A DNA stretch of 64,000 bases from Mesoterricola sediminis (GTDB lineage: Bacteria > Acidobacteriota > Holophagae > Holophagales > Holophagaceae), in NCBI RefSeq assembly GCF_030295425.1, contig NZ_AP027081.1:4137001-4201000 (forward strand). Reading direction: 5' to 3'. The notes below the pieces were generated by a model. It was not told where the DNA came from, did not search any database, and saw only the letters and a list, made by a program, of their open reading frames with translations. Below are positions 1 through 7,370 of the stretch, piece after piece. The position numbers and the translations under genes were made by a program. Each line of letters begins with the position of its first letter. The stretch's first letter is position 1.

Positions 1-2
1 CC

Positions 3-818
3 AAGGTGAAGGCCTTCGTGGCAGAAATGGGCGACCGGATGGACTACAACGTGGCCATGGACACCCGCACCCTCCACATGACGCGCCAGTGGATGGAGGC
101 CGCGGGCCAGAAGGGCATCCCCGCCAGCTTCCTCGTCAAGGGCGGAAAGGTCGTGTGGATCGGCAACCCCATGGAACTGGACGAGGTGCTCGCACAGGTG
201 GAGGCCGGGACCTACGATATGGGCGCCGCCGCCCGGAAGCTGCAGGCTGAAGTCAAGCGCGACCAGGAGCTCTCGCCCCAGATGAAGCTGCATTCGCAGA
301 TCTCCATGGGCGTCAACAGCGCAGTGGAAGTGGGCAACTACGCCAAGGCCCTGCGGTTGATCGACGAAGGTGGCCCCAAGCTGGGCCCGGAATTCAAGGG
401 GAGCCTGGACGCCATGCGCCTGCGGGTCTATGTGAGGTCCGACGCCGGACGCTTCCTGGACCTGGGCAAGGCCCTGAAGGCAGCGGACCCGAAGATGGGC
501 CTCATCGTCGCCGACACCGTCCTCAAGGTGAAGTCGGGGGACCTGGACCCGCGGGTCCTGGAGGCGGCGGTGGAGGAGTACCAGGACGTGCTCGCCAAGG
601 GCACCTACAGCCCGGGCCTGCCCGACGCCCTCATCCTCAACTGGCTGAGCATCATCTATGACCGGATGGGCCGCGCCGCCGACGCCTTCGCCTCCCAGGA
701 GAAGGCCCTCGGCCTCGCCCGCAAGGGCCTGGAGGCGGGCGACGGCCACTTCACCAAGGACCTGGTGGAGGGCTACCAGGCCACCCTCGAGGCCTACCGC
801 AAGAAGCTGCCCAAGTGA
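3..818 (+). CDS. Thioredoxin-fold (TlpA-like) protein, C-terminal part
   Basis: The reading frame is open to the left edge, so the 5-prime end lies outside the window. The visible 271 residues begin late in a thioredoxin fold: a TRQWMEAAGQKGIPASFLV stretch with the cis-proline loop (GIPAS), then a strand pair ending in VWIGNPMELDE. This is the pattern of redoxin/TlpA-like proteins. The remaining ~200 residues are helical and TPR-like, with no motif I recognise. The CxxC active site, if present, would be upstream. Thiol-disulfide exchange is inferred from the fold; the substrate is unknown. Confidence 0.75.
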   Translation, partial: KVKAFVAEMGDRMDYNVAMDTRTLHMTRQWMEAAGQKGIPASFLVKGGKVVWIGNPMELDEVLAQVEAGTYDMGAAARKLQAEVKRDQELSPQMKLHSQISMGVNSAVEVGNYAKALRLIDEGGPKLGPEFKGSLDAMRLRVYVRSDAGRFLDLGKALKAADPKMGLIVADTVLKVKSGDLDPRVLEAAVEEYQDVLAKGTYSPGLPDALILNWLSIIYDRMGRAADAFASQEKALGLARKGLEAGDGHFTKDLVEGYQATLEAYRKKLPK

Positions 819-1056
819 AGCGTCCGCAAAGTTGCCTGAATCATCCGAGGGGAGCGGCCGCTGCCCTTCCATCGGGGGCATAGCCCCCTATGGCGTCGGG
901 AAGGCAGTGCCTTCTCGACTGTCGCCCCCTGGGGGCTCCATGAAAACCGGCCCCGCAAGGGGCCGGTTGAACGAAGGCTGCGCTCGCAGCCGGAGGAGGA
1001 TCGCGCCGGCAGCGTGAGGGATTCGGAACCGGCTAGCGGAATTGGCTGAAATGAGG
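819..1056. other. Non-coding gap with GC palindromes, left flank of IS91-type element
   Basis: No convincing gene. It holds a row of perfect short palindromes: GGGGGC/GCCCCC at 874-888, GCCCCC/GGGGGC around 924-936, a 10-bp stem with GCAA loop at 945-968, and GGCTGCG/CGCAGCC near 975-990. Some may terminate the upstream gene. Clustered hairpins also mark IS91-family ends, so the left end of the element may lie here. Confidence 0.5.
945..968. terminator. Perfect hairpin, terminator-like
   Basis: AACCGGCCCC and GGGGCCGGTT form a perfect 10-bp stem with a GCAA tetraloop. On the minus strand the stem runs into TTTTC, so it reads best as a minus-strand intrinsic terminator. On the plus strand no T-run follows. 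Confidence 0.45.
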
Positions 1057-1104
1057 CTCCTTGAATGTGGCGGTGTTACAGCACCGTACCCCACATTCAA
1101 GGAG
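1057..1104 (+). promoter_or_regulatory. Hairpin sequestering the recombinase ribosome-binding site
   Basis: CTCCTTGAATGTGG (1057-1070) is the exact reverse complement of CCACATTCAAGGAG (1091-1104). An inner CGGTG/CACCG pair (1071-1075 with 1082-1086) extends the stem, with a 4-base bulge and a 6-base loop. The 3-prime arm covers most of the GGAGG Shine-Dalgarno (1101-1105) of the recombinase starting at 1112. In a transcript entering from outside, the site would be hidden. Known IS elements (IS10, IS50, IS200) use comparable hairpins against read-through expression; the role here is inferred. Confidence 0.7.
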
Positions 1105-1111
1105 GTTCATC

Positions 1112-1951
1112 ATGAGCCACAACCCCGTATTGTCGCGACTCGAGTCCGATCTTAGGATGGCCGGGCGTGCCAAAGGAACCATCCAGCAATATCTGGCCTC
1201 CATCCGGCGGTTCCAGGAGATGGTCGGCAAGTCGGCCGACCGTGCCTCCCAGGCGGAAATCCGCCGCTGGGTGGAGCACCTCCAGGCCCAGCCCATCGGC
1301 CCGGAACGCCTGCTATGCCACTACTCGGCGCTGGCCTTCCTATTCCGGAAAACCCTGGGCCAGCCCGACAAGGTGGCCTTCATCTCCATGCCCAGGAAGG
1401 ATGCCCCGCTGCCCACCATCCTGACCGCGGCCGAGGTGGGCCGGGTGCTCAAGTCCTTCACTGTGGCCAAGTACAGCGTGTTCTTCGCCCTGATCTACGC
1501 CACGGGCCTCCGGATCAGCGAGGCCATCGGCCTGGAGACCCAGGACATCGATGCCCTGCGGGGGGTGATCCACGTCCGACATGCCAAGGGTGGGGGCCAG
1601 CGCCTAGTCATGCTCCGCTCCGTCCTGCTGGATATGCTCCGGGAATATTGGAAGTACGAGCGCCCCACGCCACCCCTGCTGTTCTCAACCCGCTTCGGAC
1701 GTCCCCTCTGCCCGGAGACGGCCCGTCGCGCCCTCCTGTGCGCCTCGGCGGCCTCGGGCATCGGGAAGGTGGTCACGCCCCACATGCTCCGGCACAGCTT
1801 CGCCACCTCCCTCCTGGAGAACCGCACGGACCTGAGGACCATCCAGGTCCTGCTCGGCCACAAGTCCATCAAGTCCACCCAGATCTACACCCAGGTCTCG
1901 GCCAGCCAGATCGCTGCCGTCCGGAGTCCCTTGGAGGACCTGGTCCCGTAG
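1112..1951 (+). CDS. Tyrosine recombinase of IS91-type element
   Basis: 279 residues, somewhat short for XerC/XerD-like recombinases. An N-terminal SAM-like core-binding domain spans about 1-90 and a catalytic domain about 100-275. All catalytic residues are visible: R134 (TGLRISE), K159 (HAKGGG), H224 and R227 (HMLRHSF), H250 (LLGHKS) and nucleophile Y259 (TQIYTQ). It is therefore probably active in strand exchange. The ATG at 1112 was chosen because GGAGG lies six bases upstream; the longer frame from 1061 would start inside the hairpin. The stop is three bases before the transposase start, so the two are cotranscribed. Its job in the element is not known; resolution of transposition products is a guess. 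Confidence 0.88.
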   Translation: MSHNPVLSRLESDLRMAGRAKGTIQQYLASIRRFQEMVGKSADRASQAEIRRWVEHLQAQPIGPERLLCHYSALAFLFRKTLGQPDKVAFISMPRKDAPLPTILTAAEVGRVLKSFTVAKYSVFFALIYATGLRISEAIGLETQDIDALRGVIHVRHAKGGGQRLVMLRSVLLDMLREYWKYERPTPPLLFSTRFGRPLCPETARRALLCASAASGIGKVVTPHMLRHSFATSLLENRTDLRTIQVLLGHKSIKSTQIYTQVSASQIAAVRSPLEDLVP

Positions 1952-1954
1952 GCG

Positions 1955-3094
1955 GTGGCCTACTCCCGACCCCGGTTCGACATTGCGGATATCGTCAGGC
2001 GCCATCTCCCTGAACTGGAGGCGGACGCATCCCTGGGTCATCGCCAGACGAAGGTCCTCCGGGCCATCAGCCGCTGCCGCACGGCCGCCATGGGCGGTCA
2101 TGTGGACGTCTGCCCGGACTGCGGCCGGGAGCACCCCAGCTACAACTCCTGCGGCAACCGGCATTGCCCGAAATGCCAGAACCTGGCCCAGGAGAAGTGG
2201 ATCGAGGCCCGGGCCAGGCGGCTCCTGGCGGCAGCGCACTTCCATCTGGTGTTCACCGAGCCGTCCGAACTGCGCCCGATCGCCATGAGCCACGCGCGCC
2301 TGCTCCACGGGATCCTGTTCCAGGCGGCCAGCGCCACGCTCCTGGAACTGGGGCACACCCACCTGGAAGCCACCCTGGGGGTGACGTTCGTGCTCCACAC
2401 CTGGACCCGGGACCTCCGCTACCACCCGCACGCCCATGCCCTGGTCTCCGCCGGCGGCATCGCCTTGGACGGGAGCCGGTGGGTCCCGACCTCCCAGAAA
2501 TTCCTGTTCCACGTCCATCGCCTGGGCGCCCTGTTCAAGGGCAAGTTCATGGCCCTACTGCGCGAGGCTCAGGAGCGGGGCGAACTGGGCCTGACGGGGG
2601 TGGCCTTCAATGTGCTCATGGCAAGGCTCGCCAAGCGGAAGTGGGTGGTCTATGCCAAGCGCCCCTACCGGGAGGCCTGGCACGCCCTCGCCTACCTGGG
2701 CCGCTACGTTCACCGGGTGGGGATCTCCAATTCGAGACTCCTCGAGGTTGCCGATGGCCAGGTGACTTTCCGGACCAAGGGCAAGGCCACGGCCACCCTG
2801 CCGGAGGTGGCCTTCCTACGCCGGTTCCTGCTCCATGTGCTTCCGGAGCAGTTCACCAAGGTCAGGCACTACGGCCTATACGCCTCGCCCAAGCTGCTGG
2901 AGAAGGCCAAGGCCCACCTCGGCGACCAGGCCATCCCGGACCTCTGGCGAAAGCCCGCTCCCGACGATGGCGTGGAGGATCGGCTCATCGCCATCGTCGA
3001 ATGCCGGGACATGCTGTGCCCCGACTGTGGCTCGATGATGGCCCGCAAGCACCTGCCCAGGCCGCGGGCGCCACCCGAGGGGACACCAGCATGA
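1955..3094 (+). CDS. IS91-family HUH transposase
   Basis: 379 residues, GTG start directly after the recombinase stop. The N-terminal zinc-binding domain has C53, C56, C66, H70, C71 and C74 (CPDCG, CGNRHCPKC). The rolling-circle nuclease domain shows the HUH metal site H159/H161 within YHPHAHALVSAGG and the candidate nucleophile tyrosines Y247/Y251 in AYLGRYVHRVGISN, typical of IS801/IS1294-like transposases. A C-terminal CPDCG (about residue 355) may bind zinc. Length and motifs look intact. Known family action is to nick at the oriIS end next to GAAC or CAAG and transpose by a rolling circle. Translation is probably coupled to the upstream gene. Confidence 0.92.
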   Translation: MAYSRPRFDIADIVRRHLPELEADASLGHRQTKVLRAISRCRTAAMGGHVDVCPDCGREHPSYNSCGNRHCPKCQNLAQEKWIEARARRLLAAAHFHLVFTEPSELRPIAMSHARLLHGILFQAASATLLELGHTHLEATLGVTFVLHTWTRDLRYHPHAHALVSAGGIALDGSRWVPTSQKFLFHVHRLGALFKGKFMALLREAQERGELGLTGVAFNVLMARLAKRKWVVYAKRPYREAWHALAYLGRYVHRVGISNSRLLEVADGQVTFRTKGKATATLPEVAFLRRFLLHVLPEQFTKVRHYGLYASPKLLEKAKAHLGDQAIPDLWRKPAPDDGVEDRLIAIVECRDMLCPDCGSMMARKHLPRPRAPPEGTPA

Positions 3095-3487
3095 CTGCCG
3101 TCCCTACTGCGCCCATCACCACCATCCCGTGCCTGGCGTCCCTGCCCGGATTGGGAAGGGTCTGGCCCGAATGGGTCGGCAGCCCGGGACCAGGCTGTCG
3201 CCAGAGAACCTTGCGGACCATGCAGGGCATCGTCGGGGCCCTCCGCATGCCCAAGGGAGCCCGACCCACCCCGAATTCCGCATAACGAGCGCGCCGGCTC
3301 CGCTGCGAACGAGCTTGTTCAACCCCGCAATTCTGGGGGGCTGGGGCCGTCATGCACGCATGGCCGACCGGTACCTGCCCCCGGAATTGCTAACAGTTTT
3401 CATGGGGTCGGAGGCCTTGGCCACCGGATCGGACCGAACGCAGACGCGCCCCGGAGGACCGGGGCGCGACTTCGTGGAGGCTGGGGA
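3095..3487. other. Gap: probable right end of IS91-type element, then native spacer
   Basis: No gene supported. A 64-codon frame starting in ATGA overlap with the transposase stop (3091-3285) has no recognisable composition. A GGTTGAAC/GTTCAACC pair occurs here (about 3317-3324) and near 964-971 in inverted orientation, and GAACGA occurs at both places. These may mark the element ends but do not define them. Confidence 0.4.
3445..3468 (-). terminator. Hairpin after TonB-dependent receptor gene
   Basis: CGCGCCCCGG and CCGGGGCGCG form a 10-bp stem with a 4-base loop, 20 bases past the receptor stop on the minus strand. No T-run follows, so it is either a weak intrinsic terminator or an mRNA-stabilising stem. 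Confidence 0.5.
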
Positions 3488-6454
3488 TCAGAACTGGATG
3501 GAGCACCCGGCGGTAACGGAGCGTCCCGCCATGCCCCGGATCACAAGGCCATAGTTGGGGTCGGCCGTGATCTCGGACTGGTAGCTGCCCTCGTATTTCC
3601 CGCCCCATCGGCCGAGGACGGTGCGGCTGTTGAAGACATTGTGGATGGAGGCGTTCAGGCGGACCTCGATGCCCTTGAAGCGGATGGAGGTGCTCAGGTC
3701 CGTGTTGACGAGCAGGTTCCAGGGCGCATTGCCCATGTCGCCACGCAGGTTGTTGACGGTGACGTAGCTGGTCGGGAGGCCGCCGAAGCCGCTGGTGGCG
3801 CTTGCCGCCCACCGGGCCCCGGCATTCATGGTGGAAGTCAGGCCGACGCCGGACTGATAGATGCTGGTCAGGCCCATCGTGAAGTCGTGACCCAGTACCG
3901 CGAACCTGCATGATCCCTGGAGCTTGAACTCGTGGACCGGATCGCCTTCCATGTTGCCGTCGGCGATGCCCTTGGCGAAGTCGAAGTCGTAGGTGAGGCC
4001 CGCGGAGCCGGCTCCGGTCTGGTTACCGGTCGTCGCGTAGGTGAGGTAGTTCTGGCTCTCGCCCTGGTAGTTGCCGTAGTGATGGGTCCAGGTGTAGTTG
4101 AAGGTGACGCCGTACCGCTCCCCCTGCATGGAGGCGTGGAGGTTGAGGCCGATATAGCGGTTCTTGGGCTCCGGGAAGTTGCTGTTCCAGGTGTGCTGGA
4201 CGCCGTCGGAGTCCACGAATGTCACGGCGCCCGGATGCGGGTTCCAGATGACCTTGGTGGCGCTCAAGGCACTGAAGGCCGCGGAACCGTCCTCGTTCAG
4301 GAAGTAGCTGTCGTCCATGACGTCCTTCAGTTCCCAGAATGTCCAGGAACCACCGACGCTCAGGCCCTTGGCCAGCGTCCAGTCGGCCCCGACGGTCCAG
4401 GCGTTCTTCCGGGGAAGGCGTAGGTCCGTGGCGTGAGGCTGCGGCTTCCCTGTCCCGCCGAGGAGCAGCATCGTCATATCCGGCGTCTGCGATCCCAGGG
4501 TGATGGGGCCTCCGGAGTAGTCCTGGTTGTACGTCCAACTGCCCGGAAACCACATGTCGTAGTAGATGCCGCTGGTCTTGGCCCAGGAGACGGCGGACAT
4601 GGGCATGGACATGAAGTAGCGCCCGAAGTGGGCGAAGATCTTCTTCCGGCCGTCCTGGTCCACGTCCCAGACGAGGCCGATCCTCGGCTGGAGCTGCCTT
4701 CCCGGCTTGTCGTAGTCGGCCAGATGCATGCCGTCGTAGGGTCCGAATGCGCCCTTGTAGTTGAAGGAGTCATACCGCAGGCCGGCGTCGAGGCGGAGGC
4801 CCGGCGCGAGCGTCACCACGTCCTTCAGGTAGTGGCCCTGGAGCACGCCGTTGTACTTCGTGTAGCTCGAGGACCACCGGAGCCGGTACAGGAAGTACCA
4901 ACTGTACGGCGAGGTGATCGAGTTCCCGATGGAATAGATGTCCTCTCCGCCGGTGAAGTCCTCATAAGTCGTGACCTGGCGCAGGTAACCGGCCTTCAGG
5001 TTGTGCCGGCCCAGGGTCCAGGACGCGTCCACCCGGTATTGGGTGTTGGGGTTGTCCCCCCGGGAGTTGAACAGGCCGCCGGTGCCCGTTGTGTACGAGG
5101 CGTACTCCGGCTGGGCGGGCTTGTTCGCGAGAGCGCTGCCGGGCCCGTCGACGAAATAGCGGCCGTCGTAGTACATCACCGGGTAATCGACACCCGTGAT
5201 GGGGCTCGTGCTGGAGGGGTTCTTGAAGTTGCCCACGCTGGCGACCAGGTAGAAGTCGGAGGTCGGCAGCCAGTTCCAGGTCAGGTTGACGTTCTGGTTG
5301 GTGCTTTCGCGGATGGCCCCCGAATCGAGCGTCCCGTAGTCGCTGTACTGGTGGCCCGTGTTGGAGCGGTAGTGGCTGCGGGTGGCGCTCAGGATGAGCT
5401 GGTTCGAGGCATCGATGTACCAGTTCAGCTTGGCGGTCCACTGGTTGGGGCCCGAGATCTTCGTGTCGTCCGACTTCAGCCCGTTCCAGTTCAGGGAGCC
5501 CGTCGCCAAGGTCGTGGGGGGCACGACGTCCCGGAAGCCCTGGAAGCCGACGAAGAAGAAGAGCTTGTCCTTGATGATGGGACCGCCGACCGTGAAGCCG
5601 TACCGGTGGTACTTGTCGTCCTCGGCCGTCCGGGCCCGCTGGGGGGTCCAACCCTCGGCATAGTAGGGGAGGGCCGCGGACTTCGGGAAGTTGGTGCCGT
5701 AGAAGAGGCTGCCCGTGAAGGTGTTGGAGCCGCTCTTGGTGAGGGCGTTGACCACGCCGCCGAAGACGCCGTATTCCGCCCCGAAGGCGTTGGTGACCAC
5801 CTCCACGGTCTCGATGAACTCCCGGGCCGGCTGCACGGAGGCACCCACCCCGTTGGATGTCGAGGTGTTGGAATACGTCTTGTTGGTCAGGTTGCCGTCC
5901 ACCACATAGGCGTTCTGGTCGTTGGAGCCACCCATGACCTGGAAGACGCCCGTATCGGCCACGCGCACACCGGGAACGGAGGCCATGAGTCCGTCAAGGG
6001 CGTTCATGCTCGTCATGTCCATGGGGATCGTGGCGAGGGTTTCCCCCGAGAGGTTCACCCCCACCTGAGTGGAGGTCGTGTCCAATTCCCCGAGCTTGTC
6101 GACCACCTCGACCACGACCGCCTGCACCGAGACGAGCGAGAAATTGGCGATGCGCGTCTCGTTGATGCTGACCTGGAGGCTGGCCGATGCCACCTGGAAT
6201 CCATCGTGGAGGGCGGTGAGGTTCCATCGACCAGCGTTGAGGAGGGGCAGGCGGTACTCACCGGCCGCGCTGGTGACGGCTGTGCGGGAGACCTGGCCGG
6301 ATTTCGCCGTGATCTTCGCGCCCGGCACGGGCCGCCCGGACTTGTCCCGGACCGTGCCGGTTACCTCGCCTGTCTGAAGCGACTGCGCATGCACGGAAAC
6401 GCCTGCGACCAGCAGGGCGCCAATCGACGCAAGCGTTGAGAAGCGGGATGTCAT
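3488..6454 (-). CDS. TonB-dependent outer-membrane receptor, Oar-like
   Basis: 988 residues. Signal peptide about 1-23 (cleavage near VHA-QSL), then a carboxypeptidase-regulatory-like beta domain about 28-110, then a plug (about 120-260) and a large beta barrel ending in F, the usual outer-membrane terminal residue. This layout is typical of Oar-like receptors abundant in Acidobacteriota. Ligand unknown. The ATG at 6454 has AAGGAG seven bases upstream; the frame extends further but without a site. The gene stands alone, divergent from the BlaI/BlaR1 pair. Its base composition and codon use are visibly less GC-rich than the downstream genes, so horizontal acquisition is possible, although large receptors often differ in composition. 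Confidence 0.9.
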   Translation of the reverse strand: MTSRFSTLASIGALLVAGVSVHAQSLQTGEVTGTVRDKSGRPVPGAKITAKSGQVSRTAVTSAAGEYRLPLLNAGRWNLTALHDGFQVASASLQVSINETRIANFSLVSVQAVVVEVVDKLGELDTTSTQVGVNLSGETLATIPMDMTSMNALDGLMASVPGVRVADTGVFQVMGGSNDQNAYVVDGNLTNKTYSNTSTSNGVGASVQPAREFIETVEVVTNAFGAEYGVFGGVVNALTKSGSNTFTGSLFYGTNFPKSAALPYYAEGWTPQRARTAEDDKYHRYGFTVGGPIIKDKLFFFVGFQGFRDVVPPTTLATGSLNWNGLKSDDTKISGPNQWTAKLNWYIDASNQLILSATRSHYRSNTGHQYSDYGTLDSGAIRESTNQNVNLTWNWLPTSDFYLVASVGNFKNPSSTSPITGVDYPVMYYDGRYFVDGPGSALANKPAQPEYASYTTGTGGLFNSRGDNPNTQYRVDASWTLGRHNLKAGYLRQVTTYEDFTGGEDIYSIGNSITSPYSWYFLYRLRWSSSYTKYNGVLQGHYLKDVVTLAPGLRLDAGLRYDSFNYKGAFGPYDGMHLADYDKPGRQLQPRIGLVWDVDQDGRKKIFAHFGRYFMSMPMSAVSWAKTSGIYYDMWFPGSWTYNQDYSGGPITLGSQTPDMTMLLLGGTGKPQPHATDLRLPRKNAWTVGADWTLAKGLSVGGSWTFWELKDVMDDSYFLNEDGSAAFSALSATKVIWNPHPGAVTFVDSDGVQHTWNSNFPEPKNRYIGLNLHASMQGERYGVTFNYTWTHHYGNYQGESQNYLTYATTGNQTGAGSAGLTYDFDFAKGIADGNMEGDPVHEFKLQGSCRFAVLGHDFTMGLTSIYQSGVGLTSTMNAGARWAASATSGFGGLPTSYVTVNNLRGDMGNAPWNLLVNTDLSTSIRFKGIEVRLNASIHNVFNSRTVLGRWGGKYEGSYQSEITADPNYGLVIRGMAGRSVTAGCSIQF

Positions 6455-6927
6455 GGGATTCTCCTTCGATTCGGCGGCGCCTTGCGCCAAGCAGGGAAAT
6501 GGATCCCCTGACGCCTTGAGGCGCGGGGAAGATGCACGGACCTGTCGGAAGAACTGGTTCAAGCGTTGCAACAATCCCCTGCCCCAAGTACTCCACTTTC
6601 CCAAACGGGCTATGCGCCAGTCGGCACCATCAAACGTCTTCACCTCCAGAAGGTAGCCGCTTGATCCTTCGCAACGCCAGTCGCGCAAGGCCCGGACGCC
6701 AACCGCCTTCCGCGGCGTGTCCGAATCGCGGCCCGCATGAAAAGCCGACCCCTACCCGCCTTCAAAAGCCTGGGAACGCTCCCCGCGAAAGGCCCTCGGC
6801 GATTTCGAACCATGGATCGGGCAGGAAACGCCCTGGATGGAACCTGCCGCCTCCGTTGACACAGCCCTGCGAGGCGAGGCGACCGACATGCGGAGATCGA
6901 CAATGGGGCGGAAAGAAAAAAAGGGAC

Positions 6928-6955
6928 TTGCGTCTTACGAAGATCGTCGTACACA
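6928..6955 (+). promoter_or_regulatory. Candidate promoter of blaI-like gene
   Basis: TTGCGT (6928-6933) and TACACA (6950-6955) are 16 bases apart in an otherwise AT-richer patch, about 30 bases before the start. The operator palindrome overlaps the spacer and the -10 region. Confidence 0.5.
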
Positions 6956-6965
6956 TATCTTCGTA
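6936..6965. promoter_or_regulatory. Palindromic operator before blaI-like gene
   Basis: TACGAAGAT (6936-6944) and ATCTTCGTA (6957-6965) are perfect 9-bp inverted arms around a 12-base spacer. BlaI/MecI-type repressors bind dyads of this size that overlap their own promoters. The half-site differs from the staphylococcal TACA/TGTA type. Confidence 0.7.
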
Positions 6966-6983
6966 GACCTGGAGGCCCCTCCC

Positions 6984-7370
6984 ATGAACCATCCCCTGCC
7001 CCGACCCACGGACGGCGAACTGGCCATTCTCCGCGTGCTCTGGGACCGGGGGCCGTCCACGGTGCGGCAGGTGCACGAGGTGTTGTCGGCCGACAAGGAC
7101 CTCGGGTACACGACGGTCCTCAAGCTGCTGCAGGTGATGACGGACAAGGGGCTGGTGGCGCGGGACGATCGCGAGCGTTCCCACGTTTACCGGTCGGCCC
7201 AGAGCGCGGATGCGACGCGGGCCCACCTGGTCCATGACCTGATGGACCGGGCCTTCGGCGGCTCTGCGGCGCAGCTGGTCATGCAGGCGCTGTCGGAGCG
7301 GCCCGCCTCCCGGGAGGAACTGGAGGCCATCCGCGCGCTGCTGGACGGCGCGGAGGGGAGGACGTCATGA
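6984..7370 (+). CDS. BlaI/MecI/CopY-family transcriptional repressor
   Basis: 128 residues, normal for the family. Winged-helix about 8-80 (PTDGELAILRVLWDRGPSTV, then the recognition helix in YTTVLKLLQVMTDKGLV), then a helical dimerisation tail. Family members repress a linked membrane protease operon until cleaved. The ATG at 6984 has GGAGG eight bases upstream; longer frames to 6837 have none. Its stop overlaps the start of the M56 protease gene in ATGA. It probably autoregulates through the 6936-6965 palindrome. The inducing signal is unknown; beta-lactams are only one possibility. Confidence 0.9.
   Translation: MNHPLPRPTDGELAILRVLWDRGPSTVRQVHEVLSADKDLGYTTVLKLLQVMTDKGLVARDDRERSHVYRSAQSADATRAHLVHDLMDRAFGGSAAQLVMQALSERPASREELEAIRALLDGAEGRTS

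Larger units (their letters stand above)
1057..3310 (+). mobile_element. IS91-family element with tyrosine recombinase (ends approximate)
   Basis: Two genes lie three bases apart on one strand: a phage-integrase-type recombinase and an HUH transposase of the IS91/IS801/IS1294 type. From memory, a subset of IS91-family elements carries just such an integrase-like first gene. IS91 elements move by rolling-circle replication and leave no inverted repeats or target duplications, so the ends cannot be fixed. The right limit is set at a GAAC tetranucleotide (3307-3310), the known IS91 target, and the left at the ribosome-binding-site hairpin. Both limits are guesses. Confidence 0.6.
6455..6983. other. 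Divergent intergenic region between receptor and blaI-like gene
   Basis: About 530 bases with no supported gene. The left part is the leader of the receptor; no clear promoter seen there. The right part (6928-6965) carries the promoter and operator of the BlaI-like repressor. Open frames crossing this stretch lack ribosome sites and homology. Confidence 0.5.

Noticed and set aside
960-1015. Integron attC-like site suggested by GTTGAAC and GAACAAG near both IS91 flanks
   Set aside because: No IntI-type patch in the recombinase, no paired R/L boxes and no cassette array.
3091-3285. Small frame of 64 codons in ATGA overlap with the IS91-type transposase stop
   Set aside because: No recognisable motif or composition; it lies where the untranslated end of the element is expected.
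6556-6620. Sigma-54-like promoter before the TonB receptor (GGGGCAGGGG then TTGCAA on the minus strand)
   Set aside because: The GG and GC anchors are not at the required spacing.
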